Shown in pieces: positions 39,764-48,482 of a DNA stretch of 57,761 bases (positions are counted from its first letter, which is position 1; every line of letters begins with the position of its first letter). The notes beneath the pieces were generated by a model. The model was not told the DNA's origin. It did no database searches and was given only the letters and a program-made list of their open reading frames with translations. The stretch comes from Candidatus Tyrphobacter aquilonaris (GTDB lineage Bacteria > Vulcanimicrobiota > Vulcanimicrobiia > Vulcanimicrobiales > Vulcanimicrobiaceae): the NCBI GenBank assembly GCA_003133745.1, contig PKZD01000038.1, positions 17,865-75,625 of the forward strand, in the 5' to 3' direction. The position numbers and the translations under genes are program-made.

Positions 39764-41845
39764 ATGCCCGAAATCTTTTTCGTCATCGGCTCCAAAGGCG
39801 GAGTCGGGGCGACCACCATCGCAACGCATCTCGCGACGAAGTTCGCGCAGACGCGTCCGACGTTGCTCGTCGACGGCGATCTTTCGGGCAGGCGCGCCGG
39901 CGCCGTCGTCTTCAACGCGATTGCGAAAATCGACGCGCGACGCGCGCAGGACGATTTTGCGATCGCCGAGATTGCGCCGAACCTGACGCTCTTCGAGATG
40001 GCGGGGTCGATTCACGACGGCTTCACGATCAAACCCGATAAAGTCGAGCAGTTCCTGCGTTCGATCGCGGATACGACGAAGACGGTCGTCGTCGATGCCT
40101 CGCAGCCCTTCGCGGCGGCGGTTCGGCCGTTCGCCGTTCGAGCTACGCAGTTCTTGCTGGTGGTCGAGCCCTCGATGCTCGGCGTGACCGGCGCACGCGT
40201 CATGCAACTCGAGCTTCTGAAGTTCGGCGTTCCAGACTCGCGTCTGAGCGCGGTGATCAGCGTGCGCGACCCGCGCAGCCGCGTGCCGTCTTCCGAGATC
40301 GAGCGCGCGCTCAAGTTGAAAGTTACGGGCGAGATCCCTCCCGTCGACGACAAGCGCTTCGAGAAGGGCATCGTCTCCCTCTCGGAGTGTCTCGAGAGCG
40401 GTCCGCAAGCAGCGGATCTGCTCGTCCTTCAGCCCTCGGCGGCGACGCCGCTCGGCGAGCGGCGCATGAACGACCGAACGAAAGGCAACGGCGTCTCCGC
40501 GAACGCGCCGTCGGCGCTTCGCTCCGAAGACACGATGACGGATCGGCAGAAGTCCGAGCGTTCGGACTTGAAAGCAGAGATCCACCGCGAACTCTCGCGG
40601 CGCATCGACTTCGCTGCGATCGGCTCGAACGCCGATCAGCTGCGGCTCGAAGAGCTGCGCGCGGAGGTCGACAACACGGTCGCGGAGATCGTTGCGCGTC
40701 GCCCCTCGATCGGCTCCGCCGAAGAAGTGGCGCGCCTTCGCCAAGAGATCATCCACGAGTCGCTCGGGCTCGGGCCGCTCGAGGACTTGATGAGCGATCC
40801 CGAGGTCTCCGAAATCATGGTCAACGGTCCAGAGAGCATCTATGTGGAGCGTCGCGGCCGGATCGAGCACACGGCGATGCGATTCAACGATGCGCATCAG
40901 TTGCGCTTGGTCATCGAGCGCATCATCTCGCCGATCGGGCGCCACATCGACGAAGCGGTCCCGATGGTCGATGCGCGTCTCATGGACGGCTCGCGTGTCA
41001 ACGCCACGATCGAACCCCTCTCCATCGACTATCCGACGATCACGATCCGCCGCTTCGCGAAGAACCGCTTGACCATCGACGATCTCGTCTCGAAGGCGTC
41101 GTTGACGCCGGAGATATCCGATCTGCTGCGCGCCTGCGTCGAATCGCGACTGAACATCGTCATCTCCGGCGGCACCGGTTCCGGTAAGACGACGCTGCTC
41201 AACGTGCTCTCGAGCTTCATTCCGACGACCGAACGAATCATCACGATCGAAGACGCCGCCGAACTCCAACTCCACCAAGACCATGTCGTTCGCATGGAGG
41301 CACGCCCGGCGAACGTCGAGGGTCGCGGCGAAATTCGTATTCGCGACCTCGTGCGCAACTCACTGCGCATGCGCCCGGATCGCATCGTCGTCGGCGAGTG
41401 CCGCGGCGGTGAGGCGCTCGACATGTTGCAGGCAATGAACACCGGTCACGACGGATCGTTGACCACCGTCCATGCGAACACGCCACGCGACTGCCTCGCG
41501 CGCATCGAAACGATGGTGCTCATGGCCGGATTCGACATTCCGGTGCGCGCAATCCGCGAACAGGTCTCGGGCGCGGTCGATGTCATCGTGCAGACCTCGC
41601 GTCTGCGCGACGGAAGCCGGAAGGTCACCTCGGTCAGCGAGGTCGTCGGAATGGAAGGCGACGTCGTCACGACCCAGGAGATCGTGCGGTTCGACCAGCA
41701 CGGCCTCGACAAGGAAGGCAAGCTCGCCGGCAACTTCGTCTACACGGGCGTGCAGCCGAACTTCCTGCACCGCTTCGAAGAGTACGGGATCAGCTTCGAA
41801 GTCGAGAAACTGTCGCAGATGCAGCTCTCGGTCGCCGCGTGGTGA
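39764..41845 (+). CDS. Fusion of CpaE/TadZ-like ATPase and CpaF/TadA secretion ATPase
   Basis: A single 693-residue frame. Residues 1 to about 235 are a MinD/CpaE-type domain beginning directly at the deviant Walker A (GSKGGVGATTIATHLA, residues 9-24), so the receiver-like N-domain of CpaE is missing. After a hydrophilic linker (about 235-265) comes CpaF/TadA: SEIMVNGPESIYVERRGRIE, Walker A GGTGSGKTTLLN (about 469), the Asp box ITIEDAAELQL, RMRPDRIVVGECRGGEALD (Walker B) and the His box DGSLTTVHANTP. CpaE localises the machine; CpaF powers pilin assembly. Internal ATGs at 40466 and 40535 could also yield CpaF alone. Confidence 0.9.
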   Translation: MPEIFFVIGSKGGVGATTIATHLATKFAQTRPTLLVDGDLSGRRAGAVVFNAIAKIDARRAQDDFAIAEIAPNLTLFEMAGSIHDGFTIKPDKVEQFLRSIADTTKTVVVDASQPFAAAVRPFAVRATQFLLVVEPSMLGVTGARVMQLELLKFGVPDSRLSAVISVRDPRSRVPSSEIERALKLKVTGEIPPVDDKRFEKGIVSLSECLESGPQAADLLVLQPSAATPLGERRMNDRTKGNGVSANAPSALRSEDTMTDRQKSERSDLKAEIHRELSRRIDFAAIGSNADQLRLEELRAEVDNTVAEIVARRPSIGSAEEVARLRQEIIHESLGLGPLEDLMSDPEVSEIMVNGPESIYVERRGRIEHTAMRFNDAHQLRLVIERIISPIGRHIDEAVPMVDARLMDGSRVNATIEPLSIDYPTITIRRFAKNRLTIDDLVSKASLTPEISDLLRACVESRLNIVISGGTGSGKTTLLNVLSSFIPTTERIITIEDAAELQLHQDHVVRMEARPANVEGRGEIRIRDLVRNSLRMRPDRIVVGECRGGEALDMLQAMNTGHDGSLTTVHANTPRDCLARIETMVLMAGFDIPVRAIREQVSGAVDVIVQTSRLRDGSRKVTSVSEVVGMEGDVVTTQEIVRFDQHGLDKEGKLAGNFVYTGVQPNFLHRFEEYGISFEVEKLSQMQLSVAAW

Positions 41846-41849
41846 TTGC

Positions 41850-42710
41850 ATGACCTCTGCGGCGCCGTTCATCGTTTTCTTCGGCGTCGCCGGCGCCGTG
41901 GCGCTGGCGTGCTTCGCGTTTTGGGATCGCGTGCTCGTTTGGGTCGCGACGCGCGTCGAGCCGTATCGCAAACTGCTCGAACGCGCCGCCATCCCGATCA
42001 AAGCCGAGGAGCTCGCGCTCATGGTGATCGCCGCCGCGATCATCCCGTGGGGTCTCCTTGCCGCGCTGCTCAAACCGTCGCCGCTCGTCGGCGTCGTCAT
42101 GCTCGCAGGCACGTCGCTCATGGCGTTTTTCGGCTGCCGTGCCTACATCAACTATCGAGTCGCCAAACGGCTCGCCCAGTTTAACAATCAGATGGAGCTC
42201 GTGCTGCGTCTCATCACCGGCGCGCTGCGCGTCGGCCTCGGCTTGCGCCAGGCGATGGTCACCGTCGTCAGCGACATGCCGGATCCCGCGCGCATCGAGT
42301 TCTCACGCGTGCTCAGCCAGACTCAAATCGGCGTGGGCATCCACGACGCGCTCGACCAACTTGCGGACCGCATGCCGTCGGGCGAGATGTCGATGATGAC
42401 GCGCGCGATTCGCATTCAAAGTACGACCGGCGGCAATCTCGGCAAGGTCTTGGAGAATCTCGCCGAGACGATCAAGCAACGTCGCCGGATCAACCGCAAG
42501 ATCGCGGCGCTCACCGCCGAGGCGAAGTTCAGCAAGTACATCATCTCGGCGCTGCCGATCTGCGTCGGTGCATTCATCATGACGTTCGAGCCCGACATGC
42601 GCACCGGGCTGCTCTTCACGCTCATCGGGAACATCTGCTTGGGCGTCGTCGTCGGCTTGATTGCCATCGGCTGGATCGTGTTCGGCCGGCTCTCGAGGCT
42701 CGACATATGA
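41850..42710 (+). CDS. tadB: Flp pilus assembly protein TadB
   Basis: A 286-residue T2SF-type inner-membrane platform protein. It has N-terminal helices, the T2SF core (FNNQMELVLRLITGALRVGL, MMTRAIRIQSTTGGNLGKVL) and two C-terminal helices. ATG at 41850 follows the ATPase stop by 4 bp. It forms the membrane base of the Tad machine with TadC. Confidence 0.9.
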   Translation: MTSAAPFIVFFGVAGAVALACFAFWDRVLVWVATRVEPYRKLLERAAIPIKAEELALMVIAAAIIPWGLLAALLKPSPLVGVVMLAGTSLMAFFGCRAYINYRVAKRLAQFNNQMELVLRLITGALRVGLGLRQAMVTVVSDMPDPARIEFSRVLSQTQIGVGIHDALDQLADRMPSGEMSMMTRAIRIQSTTGGNLGKVLENLAETIKQRRRINRKIAALTAEAKFSKYIISALPICVGAFIMTFEPDMRTGLLFTLIGNICLGVVVGLIAIGWIVFGRLSRLDI

Positions 42711-43555
42711 TGCTCTTCCTCGTTCCGATGCTCGTCGTCGGGGCCATCGGCGTCATCGTCTACGCCGTCACGAGTTCGAACAGCGAAGTAAAGGGGCGTC
42801 TCGCTGCGATTAACGCATCCGCAGGGTTGGGCGGAGCCGACGACGCGGCAACGCTCTTCCAGCGCTTGCTCGACGATCAGCGCCGTGACCGTCTCGAAGT
42901 GCGCCTACAGGAAGCCGGATGGTATCACACGACGCCGGCCAAACTCTTCGCGCGCTCCGGCGTGTACGGTGCGATCGGCGCGGGCATCGGCCTCCTTCTC
43001 ATGCTCATCCTGCACCTCTTTACGCCGGTCATGATGGCCGGCATCGCCGCCCTCGCGGGTTTTGGCGCTTACCGTCCTTACGGGCAGCTTGCCGGCGCGA
43101 TCAAAGAGCGCAAACTCCAAGTGCATCGGACCCTGCCGGATTTTCTCGACCTTCTTTCCACGACGATCGAAGCCGGCGTCGCGCTCAACGCGGCGATCTC
43201 GGTTGCCGCCGAGGGGCTGAAGGGCGCGCTTGGCGAGGAGCTGCGCGCCGCGCTGCAAGACGTTCGGCTGGGACGCTCGCGCGCCGAGGCCCTCCTCGCG
43301 ATGGCCGCGCGCGTCCGCGAGCCGGACCTCACGACCGTCGTGACCGCGCTCGTGCAATCGGAGCGCGTCGGCGCCTCGCTCACGCACGTCGTCGACGAGT
43401 TGGCCGCCGACTCTCGCGATCGCCGCATCATGCGCGCGGAAGAACTCGCAGCCGCTCTTTCGAACAAACTGATTTTCCCAATGGCACTCTGCATGCTGCC
43501 GGCGCTCTTCATCATGATCTTCGGCGGCGTCTTCGCGAGGTATCTGCACCACTAA
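42707..43555 (+). CDS. tadC: Flp pilus assembly protein TadC
   Basis: A 282-residue T2SF-type protein: two membrane helices around residues 85-125, core LPDFLDLLSTTIEAGVALNA, TALVQSERVGASLTHVVDEL and the C-terminal helix. ATG overlaps the tadB stop by 4 bp, and the TAA shares one base with the next ATG (43555). Confidence 0.9.
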   Translation: MMLFLVPMLVVGAIGVIVYAVTSSNSEVKGRLAAINASAGLGGADDAATLFQRLLDDQRRDRLEVRLQEAGWYHTTPAKLFARSGVYGAIGAGIGLLLMLILHLFTPVMMAGIAALAGFGAYRPYGQLAGAIKERKLQVHRTLPDFLDLLSTTIEAGVALNAAISVAAEGLKGALGEELRAALQDVRLGRSRAEALLAMAARVREPDLTTVVTALVQSERVGASLTHVVDELAADSRDRRIMRAEELAAALSNKLIFPMALCMLPALFIMIFGGVFARYLHH

Positions 43556-44163
43556 TGATCGCGCTGCTCGCCTGGGGTTTCATCTACGCTTGTGCGGCAA
43601 TGTGCGGCATCGTGGTCGCGCACTTCGTGTGCTCTCGTTTCGCGGGGCATGAAGACGGTCCGCCGGGAATCCGCCTTCACCCCGCGGTTCCGATCGTGTT
43701 CTTCGCGTTGCTCGGCATCGTCGTCGCGGCACGCGGCGGCGACGTCACGCAGCTTGGAACGATCGCTCTGCTCGGCGTTCCGCTTGTCGGCGCCTGGTAC
43801 AGCGACGCGCGTACCGGCATCGTGCCCGATGTCTTCACGCTCGCTCCGCTCGGCATCATCGCGATCGGCGTCTTGCTTCACCACACCTGGTGGATCGCGA
43901 TCTCCGGGATCGTCATCTTCGCCGCCTTCGCGCTCGCCGCGACGCTGTCGCGAGGCCGCGGCATGGGGTGGGGCGATGCGAAGCTCGCGATGTTGAGCGG
44001 CGCGGCACTCGGTCTTCCCGTTTCGCTCCTGACCCTCTCGGTCGCATGCTTTGCGGCGACCGTCGTGTCGGTGATCCGAACGCGCGGTACGCAACCGATC
44101 GCCTTCGCCCCGTACATCGTGATCGCAATGTTCCTTGCGTTCGGGGTGAGCATCCATGGCTAG
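43555..44163 (+). CDS. Second prepilin peptidase (A24 family)
   Basis: A 202-residue polytopic protein with the aspartic-peptidase signatures WYSDARTGIVPD and GRGMGWGDAKLAML (GxGD). It is longer than the TadV at 38356 and has little similarity outside the motifs. It starts on the tadC stop (TAATG) and overlaps the DUF192 gene by 8 bp. It may serve a different substrate class, for example TadE/G pseudopilins versus Flp pilins. Confidence 0.85.
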   Translation: MIALLAWGFIYACAAMCGIVVAHFVCSRFAGHEDGPPGIRLHPAVPIVFFALLGIVVAARGGDVTQLGTIALLGVPLVGAWYSDARTGIVPDVFTLAPLGIIAIGVLLHHTWWIAISGIVIFAAFALAATLSRGRGMGWGDAKLAMLSGAALGLPVSLLTLSVACFAATVVSVIRTRGTQPIAFAPYIVIAMFLAFGVSIHG

Positions 44164-44533
44164 CTCCGCGACGCTCGACGTCACGCCGGCCGAGTCGCTC
44201 TGGCAGCGCACGATCGGCCTCATCGGCCGCACGCGCTTGGACGACGACGAAGCAATGCTGTTCGAGCGCTGCGCCTCGATTCACACGTTTTTCATGCGCA
44301 TGCCGATCGACGTCGTCTTTCTCGACGCCGACCAGCGCGTCATCCGCACGGTGCCGAATGTTGCGCCGTGGCGGCCAATTGTCGGCTGCAAGTCCGCACA
44401 CGCAGTGCTGGAACTTGCAGCGGGTGCGATCCAACGCCGAAGCATTCGGCTCGGCGATGTTCTCCGGCTCCGGACCCCTGCTACGAGCGATGTGCTCGAA
44501 TACCTAGAGAAAGGAAAGCCTGAAAAAACGTAG
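44156..44533 (+). CDS. DUF192 family protein
   Basis: A 125-residue protein with the DUF192 pattern RTIGLIGRTRLDDDEAMLF, IHTFFMRMPIDVVFLDADQR and HAVLELAAG. DUF192 genes occur repeatedly at the ends of Tad loci, but no mechanism is known. ATG at 44156 overlaps the second prepilin peptidase. No signal peptide is seen. Confidence 0.88.
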   Translation: MASSATLDVTPAESLWQRTIGLIGRTRLDDDEAMLFERCASIHTFFMRMPIDVVFLDADQRVIRTVPNVAPWRPIVGCKSAHAVLELAAGAIQRRSIRLGDVLRLRTPATSDVLEYLEKGKPEKT

Positions 44534-44554
44534 AGGAAAGGGGGAACTGATCCA

Positions 44555-44713
44555 ATGATTTCCGTGACGAACCTGATTAAGGATGCCGGCGGCGCGACGC
44601 TGGTCGAATACGGCCTGTTGCTCGCACTCGTTGCCATCGCGGCGGTTGCCGCAATGTCGACGCTCGGGGGCACGATCTCCAGCCTGTTCACGAACGCTTC
44701 GAACGATCTCTAA
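44555..44713 (+). CDS. flp: Flp/Fap-type pilin 3
   Basis: A 52-residue prepilin, leader ISVTNLIKDAGG, then ATLVEYGLLLALVAIAAVAA and tail SSLFTNASNDL. The mature part differs from pilin 1 by only about two residues, and the DNA has mostly synonymous differences, so it is a duplicate kept by selection. GGGGGAA lies upstream. Its TAA shares CTAA (44710-44713) with the opposing regulator stop. Confidence 0.92.
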   Translation: MISVTNLIKDAGGATLVEYGLLLALVAIAAVAAMSTLGGTISSLFTNASNDL

Positions 44714-46230
44714 GCCGAAACCACGATCTCCGAAACGGTGCGGGCGCTCGTCGCCGGTCGCAGCGGCACGACGTCCGCACCGAGTCGGCGCAACGCCGTG
44801 AGATGACGCTGGACTTCGTTGAAACTCTCATCCACCTCCCGGGCCAGCGCTTCGTGCGCGGGCGTCGGGGGATCGACGATGAGCGGCCCGCGGTAAAGCG
44901 CGCGCGCCGCCTCGTATGCTTCGACGGCACGATCGAGCCGCTGCTCCGTCATGGCTTCGCGCGCCGCGCCGACGTGCGCGAGGAAGCGAGTCAGATCCGT
45001 GACGGCGAGGTCGTTGCGTAGCTTCACGTCGCGGCCGTCGGCTTGAAAGTAGAGGTCGACCCGTGAATCAGGAAGACAGCGACGCAGTGCCGATCGAACG
45101 TTGCTGCACGTCGTGCGCAGATTCTGCGCCGCTTGCTGCCGGTCGTGCGTCGGCCAAAACACCTCGCACAACTCGGCCCGCGACGCTCGCCCGAGCGGTT
45201 CGAGCAAGAGATACTTGAAGAGGAGCGCGTCCTTGCGGCGCACCCATTCGACGCGACGGCCTGCGATCCGAACCTCGAACTCGCCGAGCATCTGGGCGAA
45301 GATCGGCGCCGCGTCGGGAAGCGTGGAAAGATCGGCTGCATCGCCGTGCACGTCGAATGCGGCGGCGGCGACTCGCAAGAGTCCGTAGCCGTTCTCGGTC
45401 CGTCGAACAAACAATCCGGCGCGCTCGAGTGCGTGCATCTCGTCGATCGAGACCAACCCATCGGAAGAACAGAGGCGAAGCAAGACTGGGCCGAGTTCGC
45501 ACGCGGCGGCATCGGCGACGATCATCTCGCGGAAAGCAGCTCCGCGCTGCACGCTCCAGCGGCGCACCGCGTCGTTGAGGTTCCGTTCCGCTTCGGAGGC
45601 GACCCGAATCGCGCCGGCGACGACGAGCGGCCAGCCCTCGCTCTCGCGCAGAAGCTGCGCGATCTGCGCATCCCCCGCTTCGACGGCGGCGAGATCGCAC
45701 AACTCGGCGGCCTCTGAAGCCGTGAAGGCGAGTTGGGAAGCATCGAGTATCGCGGTCGTGCCGTCGAGAAGGCGGCGCGGATCGCCGATCGTCGTGCGCG
45801 AGCGGGAAGCGAGGATGATGCCGACGTGAGGCGGCGCCTGCAGAACGATCATGGCGAGCGCATCGAGGTCGTCGGGGCGCAGCGCGTCGACTTCGTCGAT
45901 TGCAATTTCGCATTGCGGGAGTGCGTCGAGTGCGGCGATCGCGGCCTCCACGGAACGCCCGGATTCGAGCGGCAGACCCAAGCGCTCGCAGAGCACCATC
46001 GGGAGCCGATCGGTGACGCGGCGGATTCGGCCGATCGAAGCGTAGCGGCAGTTCGGATGTCGCGACGCATACTGCTCGAGCAGCGTGGTCTTGCCGAAGC
46101 CGGCGGGAGCGATGAGCGCTCGCAACGGCATGGTGTCGTGGCGTTCGAGCCACGTGAGAAGTCGCTCTCGAGCTAGAATCTGAGTCGGCTTCTTGGGTGT
46201 CCGCGCTGGGCCCGGGACCCCAGTTGACAT
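44710..46230 (-). CDS. AAA+/BTAD (SARP-type) transcriptional regulator
   Basis: A 506-residue regulator. Residues 35 to about 300 are a STAND/MalT-like NTPase: P-loop APAGFGKTTL (41-50), Walker B-like CEIAIDEVDAL and IILASRSR. From about 320 comes an OmpR-like winged helix (MLGEFEVRIAGRRVEWVRRK, LFKYLLLEPLGRASRAELCE) and then a BTAD helical domain (DLTRFLAHVGAAREAMTEQR). ATG at 46230 has GGAGG 5 bp upstream. It is convergent with, and interlocked on, the last Flp pilin, so Tad control is a reasonable guess. It reverses the usual SARP order by placing NTPase first. Confidence 0.85.
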   Translation of the reverse strand: MSTGVPGPARTPKKPTQILARERLLTWLERHDTMPLRALIAPAGFGKTTLLEQYASRHPNCRYASIGRIRRVTDRLPMVLCERLGLPLESGRSVEAAIAALDALPQCEIAIDEVDALRPDDLDALAMIVLQAPPHVGIILASRSRTTIGDPRRLLDGTTAILDASQLAFTASEAAELCDLAAVEAGDAQIAQLLRESEGWPLVVAGAIRVASEAERNLNDAVRRWSVQRGAAFREMIVADAAACELGPVLLRLCSSDGLVSIDEMHALERAGLFVRRTENGYGLLRVAAAAFDVHGDAADLSTLPDAAPIFAQMLGEFEVRIAGRRVEWVRRKDALLFKYLLLEPLGRASRAELCEVFWPTHDRQQAAQNLRTTCSNVRSALRRCLPDSRVDLYFQADGRDVKLRNDLAVTDLTRFLAHVGAAREAMTEQRLDRAVEAYEAARALYRGPLIVDPPTPAHEALAREVDESFNEVQRHLTALRRLGADVVPLRPATSARTVSEIVVSA

Positions 46231-46240
46231 TGGATCCTCC

Positions 46241-46264
46241 GTTTACTGTACCGTTTACTGTACC
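46241..46264 (-). repeat. Two tandem 12-bp repeats upstream of the BTAD regulator
   Basis: GTTTACTGTACC occurs twice head-to-tail (46241-46252 and 46253-46264). On the coding strand the units read GGTACAGTAAAC and end directly at the GGAGG ribosome binding site. Tandem direct repeats near one helical turn are the known operator style of SARP regulators, so autoregulation is possible; alternatively TACAGT units may be duplicated -10 elements. Confidence 0.7.
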
Positions 46265-46350
46265 GTCGTCACACCTGCCCTCATTGAATCGACCGCGCGG
46301 AGGAGATGGTTTAGGGTAGGCAACCGTTCCGGCACGCTTTTACGCAGACT

Positions 46351-47571
46351 TTACGAATGGATGCCCACGATCGTGCGCACGACCTGGCGCAACGTCGGAG
46401 CGCGCCCGTAGAGCAACATGCCGACGCGATAGAGCCGGCCGCCGGCGAGAGCGAAGAGTACGACGCAGAGGGTATCGATGAGCGCCGCCGCGAGCAGTTG
46501 CGCCGCGGGAACCGTCGAGACCGCAATGCGCGCGAACATCACGAACGGCGAGAGGATCGGGACGAAGCTGCCGACGATGACATACGGCGCATCCGGATTC
46601 GTCAGCGCCACGATCGCGACGATGAACGCGATGATCACCGGTAGAAAGAGCGGCCCGCTCACCGCGCCGAGATCCTCCGTGCGATTGACGAGGGCGCCGA
46701 CGCCTGCGAAGAGCACGGCCATCTGCAAGAAGCCGAGTACGAAGAATGCGAGGAATCCGATGATCGTCGCGAGTGGGATCGCGCTGAGCGACGCGGCGTC
46801 AAAGCCCGTCGTCGACGTGCCGGAACCGCCGCTGGAGAGCGCTGCGCCGATGATCATCCAGACGCCCATCTGCAAAACGGCAAGGAACGTCGATGCGACG
46901 ATCTTTCCCGCGAGCAGCGTCGTCAGATCGACCGACGCAACCAACAGTTCCGCAATTCGGCTCGTCTTCTCTTCGGCGACCGACGTGAGCACGAGCTGGC
47001 TGTTGAAGACGATGAGCATGTAGAGAAGGACGAGCAGAAGGTACGCGATTCCATGTGCCGCCTCCGATTGCGCGGCGTTTTGAAAGCGTGCAACGCTGCG
47101 AACCTCGACCGGAAAGTTCAGGTCTTCGCGGAGTTGCATCGGCGGCCGGTGCGCGCTGAGCGAGACGTCGAGTGGGAGCAACGGTCCGCGAACGGCCGAA
47201 AGCTCGATCGTCGAAGGATCCGCGGCATAAATGACCACGCGCAGGCGATTGCCGTCGCGGGAGAGGCGCAGCAGCGAGCCGACGTGCCACGCGCGGAGCA
47301 TCGCCGCACTCGGGGGCTGCGCCGGTGCCGGCACGATGCGCGCGTCAAGGTCGCCGTCCCTCTCGAGCAACGCCTTCGCGGGTTCCGTCAAGGCGGCGGG
47401 GCCGGCGAGCGCGACCTCATGCATCTGGCTGAAGCTCATCGACGCGAGGACTGCGGGCAGCCGCGTGACGAGCGCGATGCCGAGGCTTCCGAAGATCAGG
47501 CCGACGACGAATGCGCGCGAGCGTAAGCGTCGCATCAGTTCCGTTGAGAGGACGGTGACAAATGCGTTCAT
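46351..47571 (-). CDS. ABC-2 type transporter permease (NatB-like)
   Basis: A 406-residue membrane protein with an N-terminal helix (AFVVGLIFGSLGIALVTRL), a periplasmic domain of about 150 residues and a C-terminal bundle of five to six helices. The family block VAEEKTSRIAELLVASV is typical of NatB/YhaP ABC-2 permeases. ATG at 47571 overlaps the ATPase stop by 4 bp. With that ATPase it forms an exporter; Na+ or a drug or lipid could be the substrate. Confidence 0.87.
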   Translation of the reverse strand: MNAFVTVLSTELMRRLRSRAFVVGLIFGSLGIALVTRLPAVLASMSFSQMHEVALAGPAALTEPAKALLERDGDLDARIVPAPAQPPSAAMLRAWHVGSLLRLSRDGNRLRVVIYAADPSTIELSAVRGPLLPLDVSLSAHRPPMQLREDLNFPVEVRSVARFQNAAQSEAAHGIAYLLLVLLYMLIVFNSQLVLTSVAEEKTSRIAELLVASVDLTTLLAGKIVASTFLAVLQMGVWMIIGAALSSGGSGTSTTGFDAASLSAIPLATIIGFLAFFVLGFLQMAVLFAGVGALVNRTEDLGAVSGPLFLPVIIAFIVAIVALTNPDAPYVIVGSFVPILSPFVMFARIAVSTVPAAQLLAAALIDTLCVVLFALAGGRLYRVGMLLYGRAPTLRQVVRTIVGIHS

Positions 47572-48470
47572 CGGTGCGAACTCTCGATGATGCGAAGGTA
47601 GAGATCGCGCAGCGACGGCTCGACCGGCTCGAAAGCGGCGATCGATTCGACGGCCACGAGCGAGCGCAGAAGCGCGGAACCGTCCGTCGCCGGCGGCAGA
47701 TCGAAGGTCACGCAGCGATCGTCGCGCTCGACTTGACGCGCGCCGTCGATCGCCTCGAGGACTTGCAGCACGGGCGCGGTTCCGGGAGTGATGCGCACGC
47801 GGTGGACGGGCCAGCCGCGCCGCAGGTCGGCGAGCGTTCCCGCGGCGAGGTTACGCCCCTCCGCGACGATGCAGAAGTCGGTGCAGAGCCGCTCGAGCTG
47901 CCACATTTCGTGGCTCGAAAGCACGAGCGTCGTTCCGCCGCGGCGCAGATCGCCGAGAACCGCGAGCAGCATCTCGGCGTTGACCGGATCGAGCCCGGAG
48001 AACGGCTCGTCGAGGATGAGCAGCTCCGGACGGTGCACGGCCGCACACGCGACTTGCACCTTCTGTTGATTTCCCTTCGAGAGTTCCGCGCAGGGTCGAT
48101 CTTCGTACCCCTGCAATGCAAGGCGTTCGATCCATCCGGCCGTCCGGCGGGAGATCTCGGGCTCGGTGATGCCGCGCAAGCGTCCAAAGTATGCGATGTG
48201 GTCGCGGACGCGCATCTTACCGTAGAGCCCGCGCTCCTCTGGGAGGTAACCGAAGATGCGGCGTGTCCGTGCATCGACGTGCGCACCGTTCCACGTGATC
48301 GTTCCCCCATCCGGCGTCAGAATGCCGAGGATCATGCGCATCGTCGTCGTCTTCCCGGCGCCGTTGGGTCCGAGCAATCCAAACGTCGTTCCGTCCGCGA
48401 TCGAAAAGCTCACCTCGGCAACCGCACGGACCTTCCCGAAGTCTTTGCGGGCTTTCTCGACGAGCAGCAC
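47568..48470 (-). CDS. ABC transporter ATPase (NatA-like)
   Basis: A 300-residue ATPase starting with GTG at 48470: Walker A GLLGPNGAGKTTTMRM, signature LSKGNQQKVQVA, Walker B LLILDEPFSGLDP and H-loop LSSHEMWQLE. The YLPEERGLY Q-loop region and the C-terminal 70-residue extension fit the NatA/YhaQ group. It precedes the permease and begins 12 bp after the NCS1 permease stop. Confidence 0.92.
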   Translation of the reverse strand: MLLVEKARKDFGKVRAVAEVSFSIADGTTFGLLGPNGAGKTTTMRMILGILTPDGGTITWNGAHVDARTRRIFGYLPEERGLYGKMRVRDHIAYFGRLRGITEPEISRRTAGWIERLALQGYEDRPCAELSKGNQQKVQVACAAVHRPELLILDEPFSGLDPVNAEMLLAVLGDLRRGGTTLVLSSHEMWQLERLCTDFCIVAEGRNLAAGTLADLRRGWPVHRVRITPGTAPVLQVLEAIDGARQVERDDRCVTFDLPPATDGSALLRSLVAVESIAAFEPVEPSLRDLYLRIIESSHR

Positions 48471-48482
48471 CGGAACGGCGAT

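Noticed and set aside
39719-41284. 521-codon open frame on the minus strand across the Tad ATPase
   Set aside because: It lies antisense to the clearly recognisable CpaE-CpaF fusion and reads as Arg/Asp/Glu-rich sequence without domains, as expected for a shadow in high-G+C DNA.
46241-46264. CRISPR or satellite array
   Set aside because: Only two 12-bp units with no spacer; a regulatory repeat is more likely.
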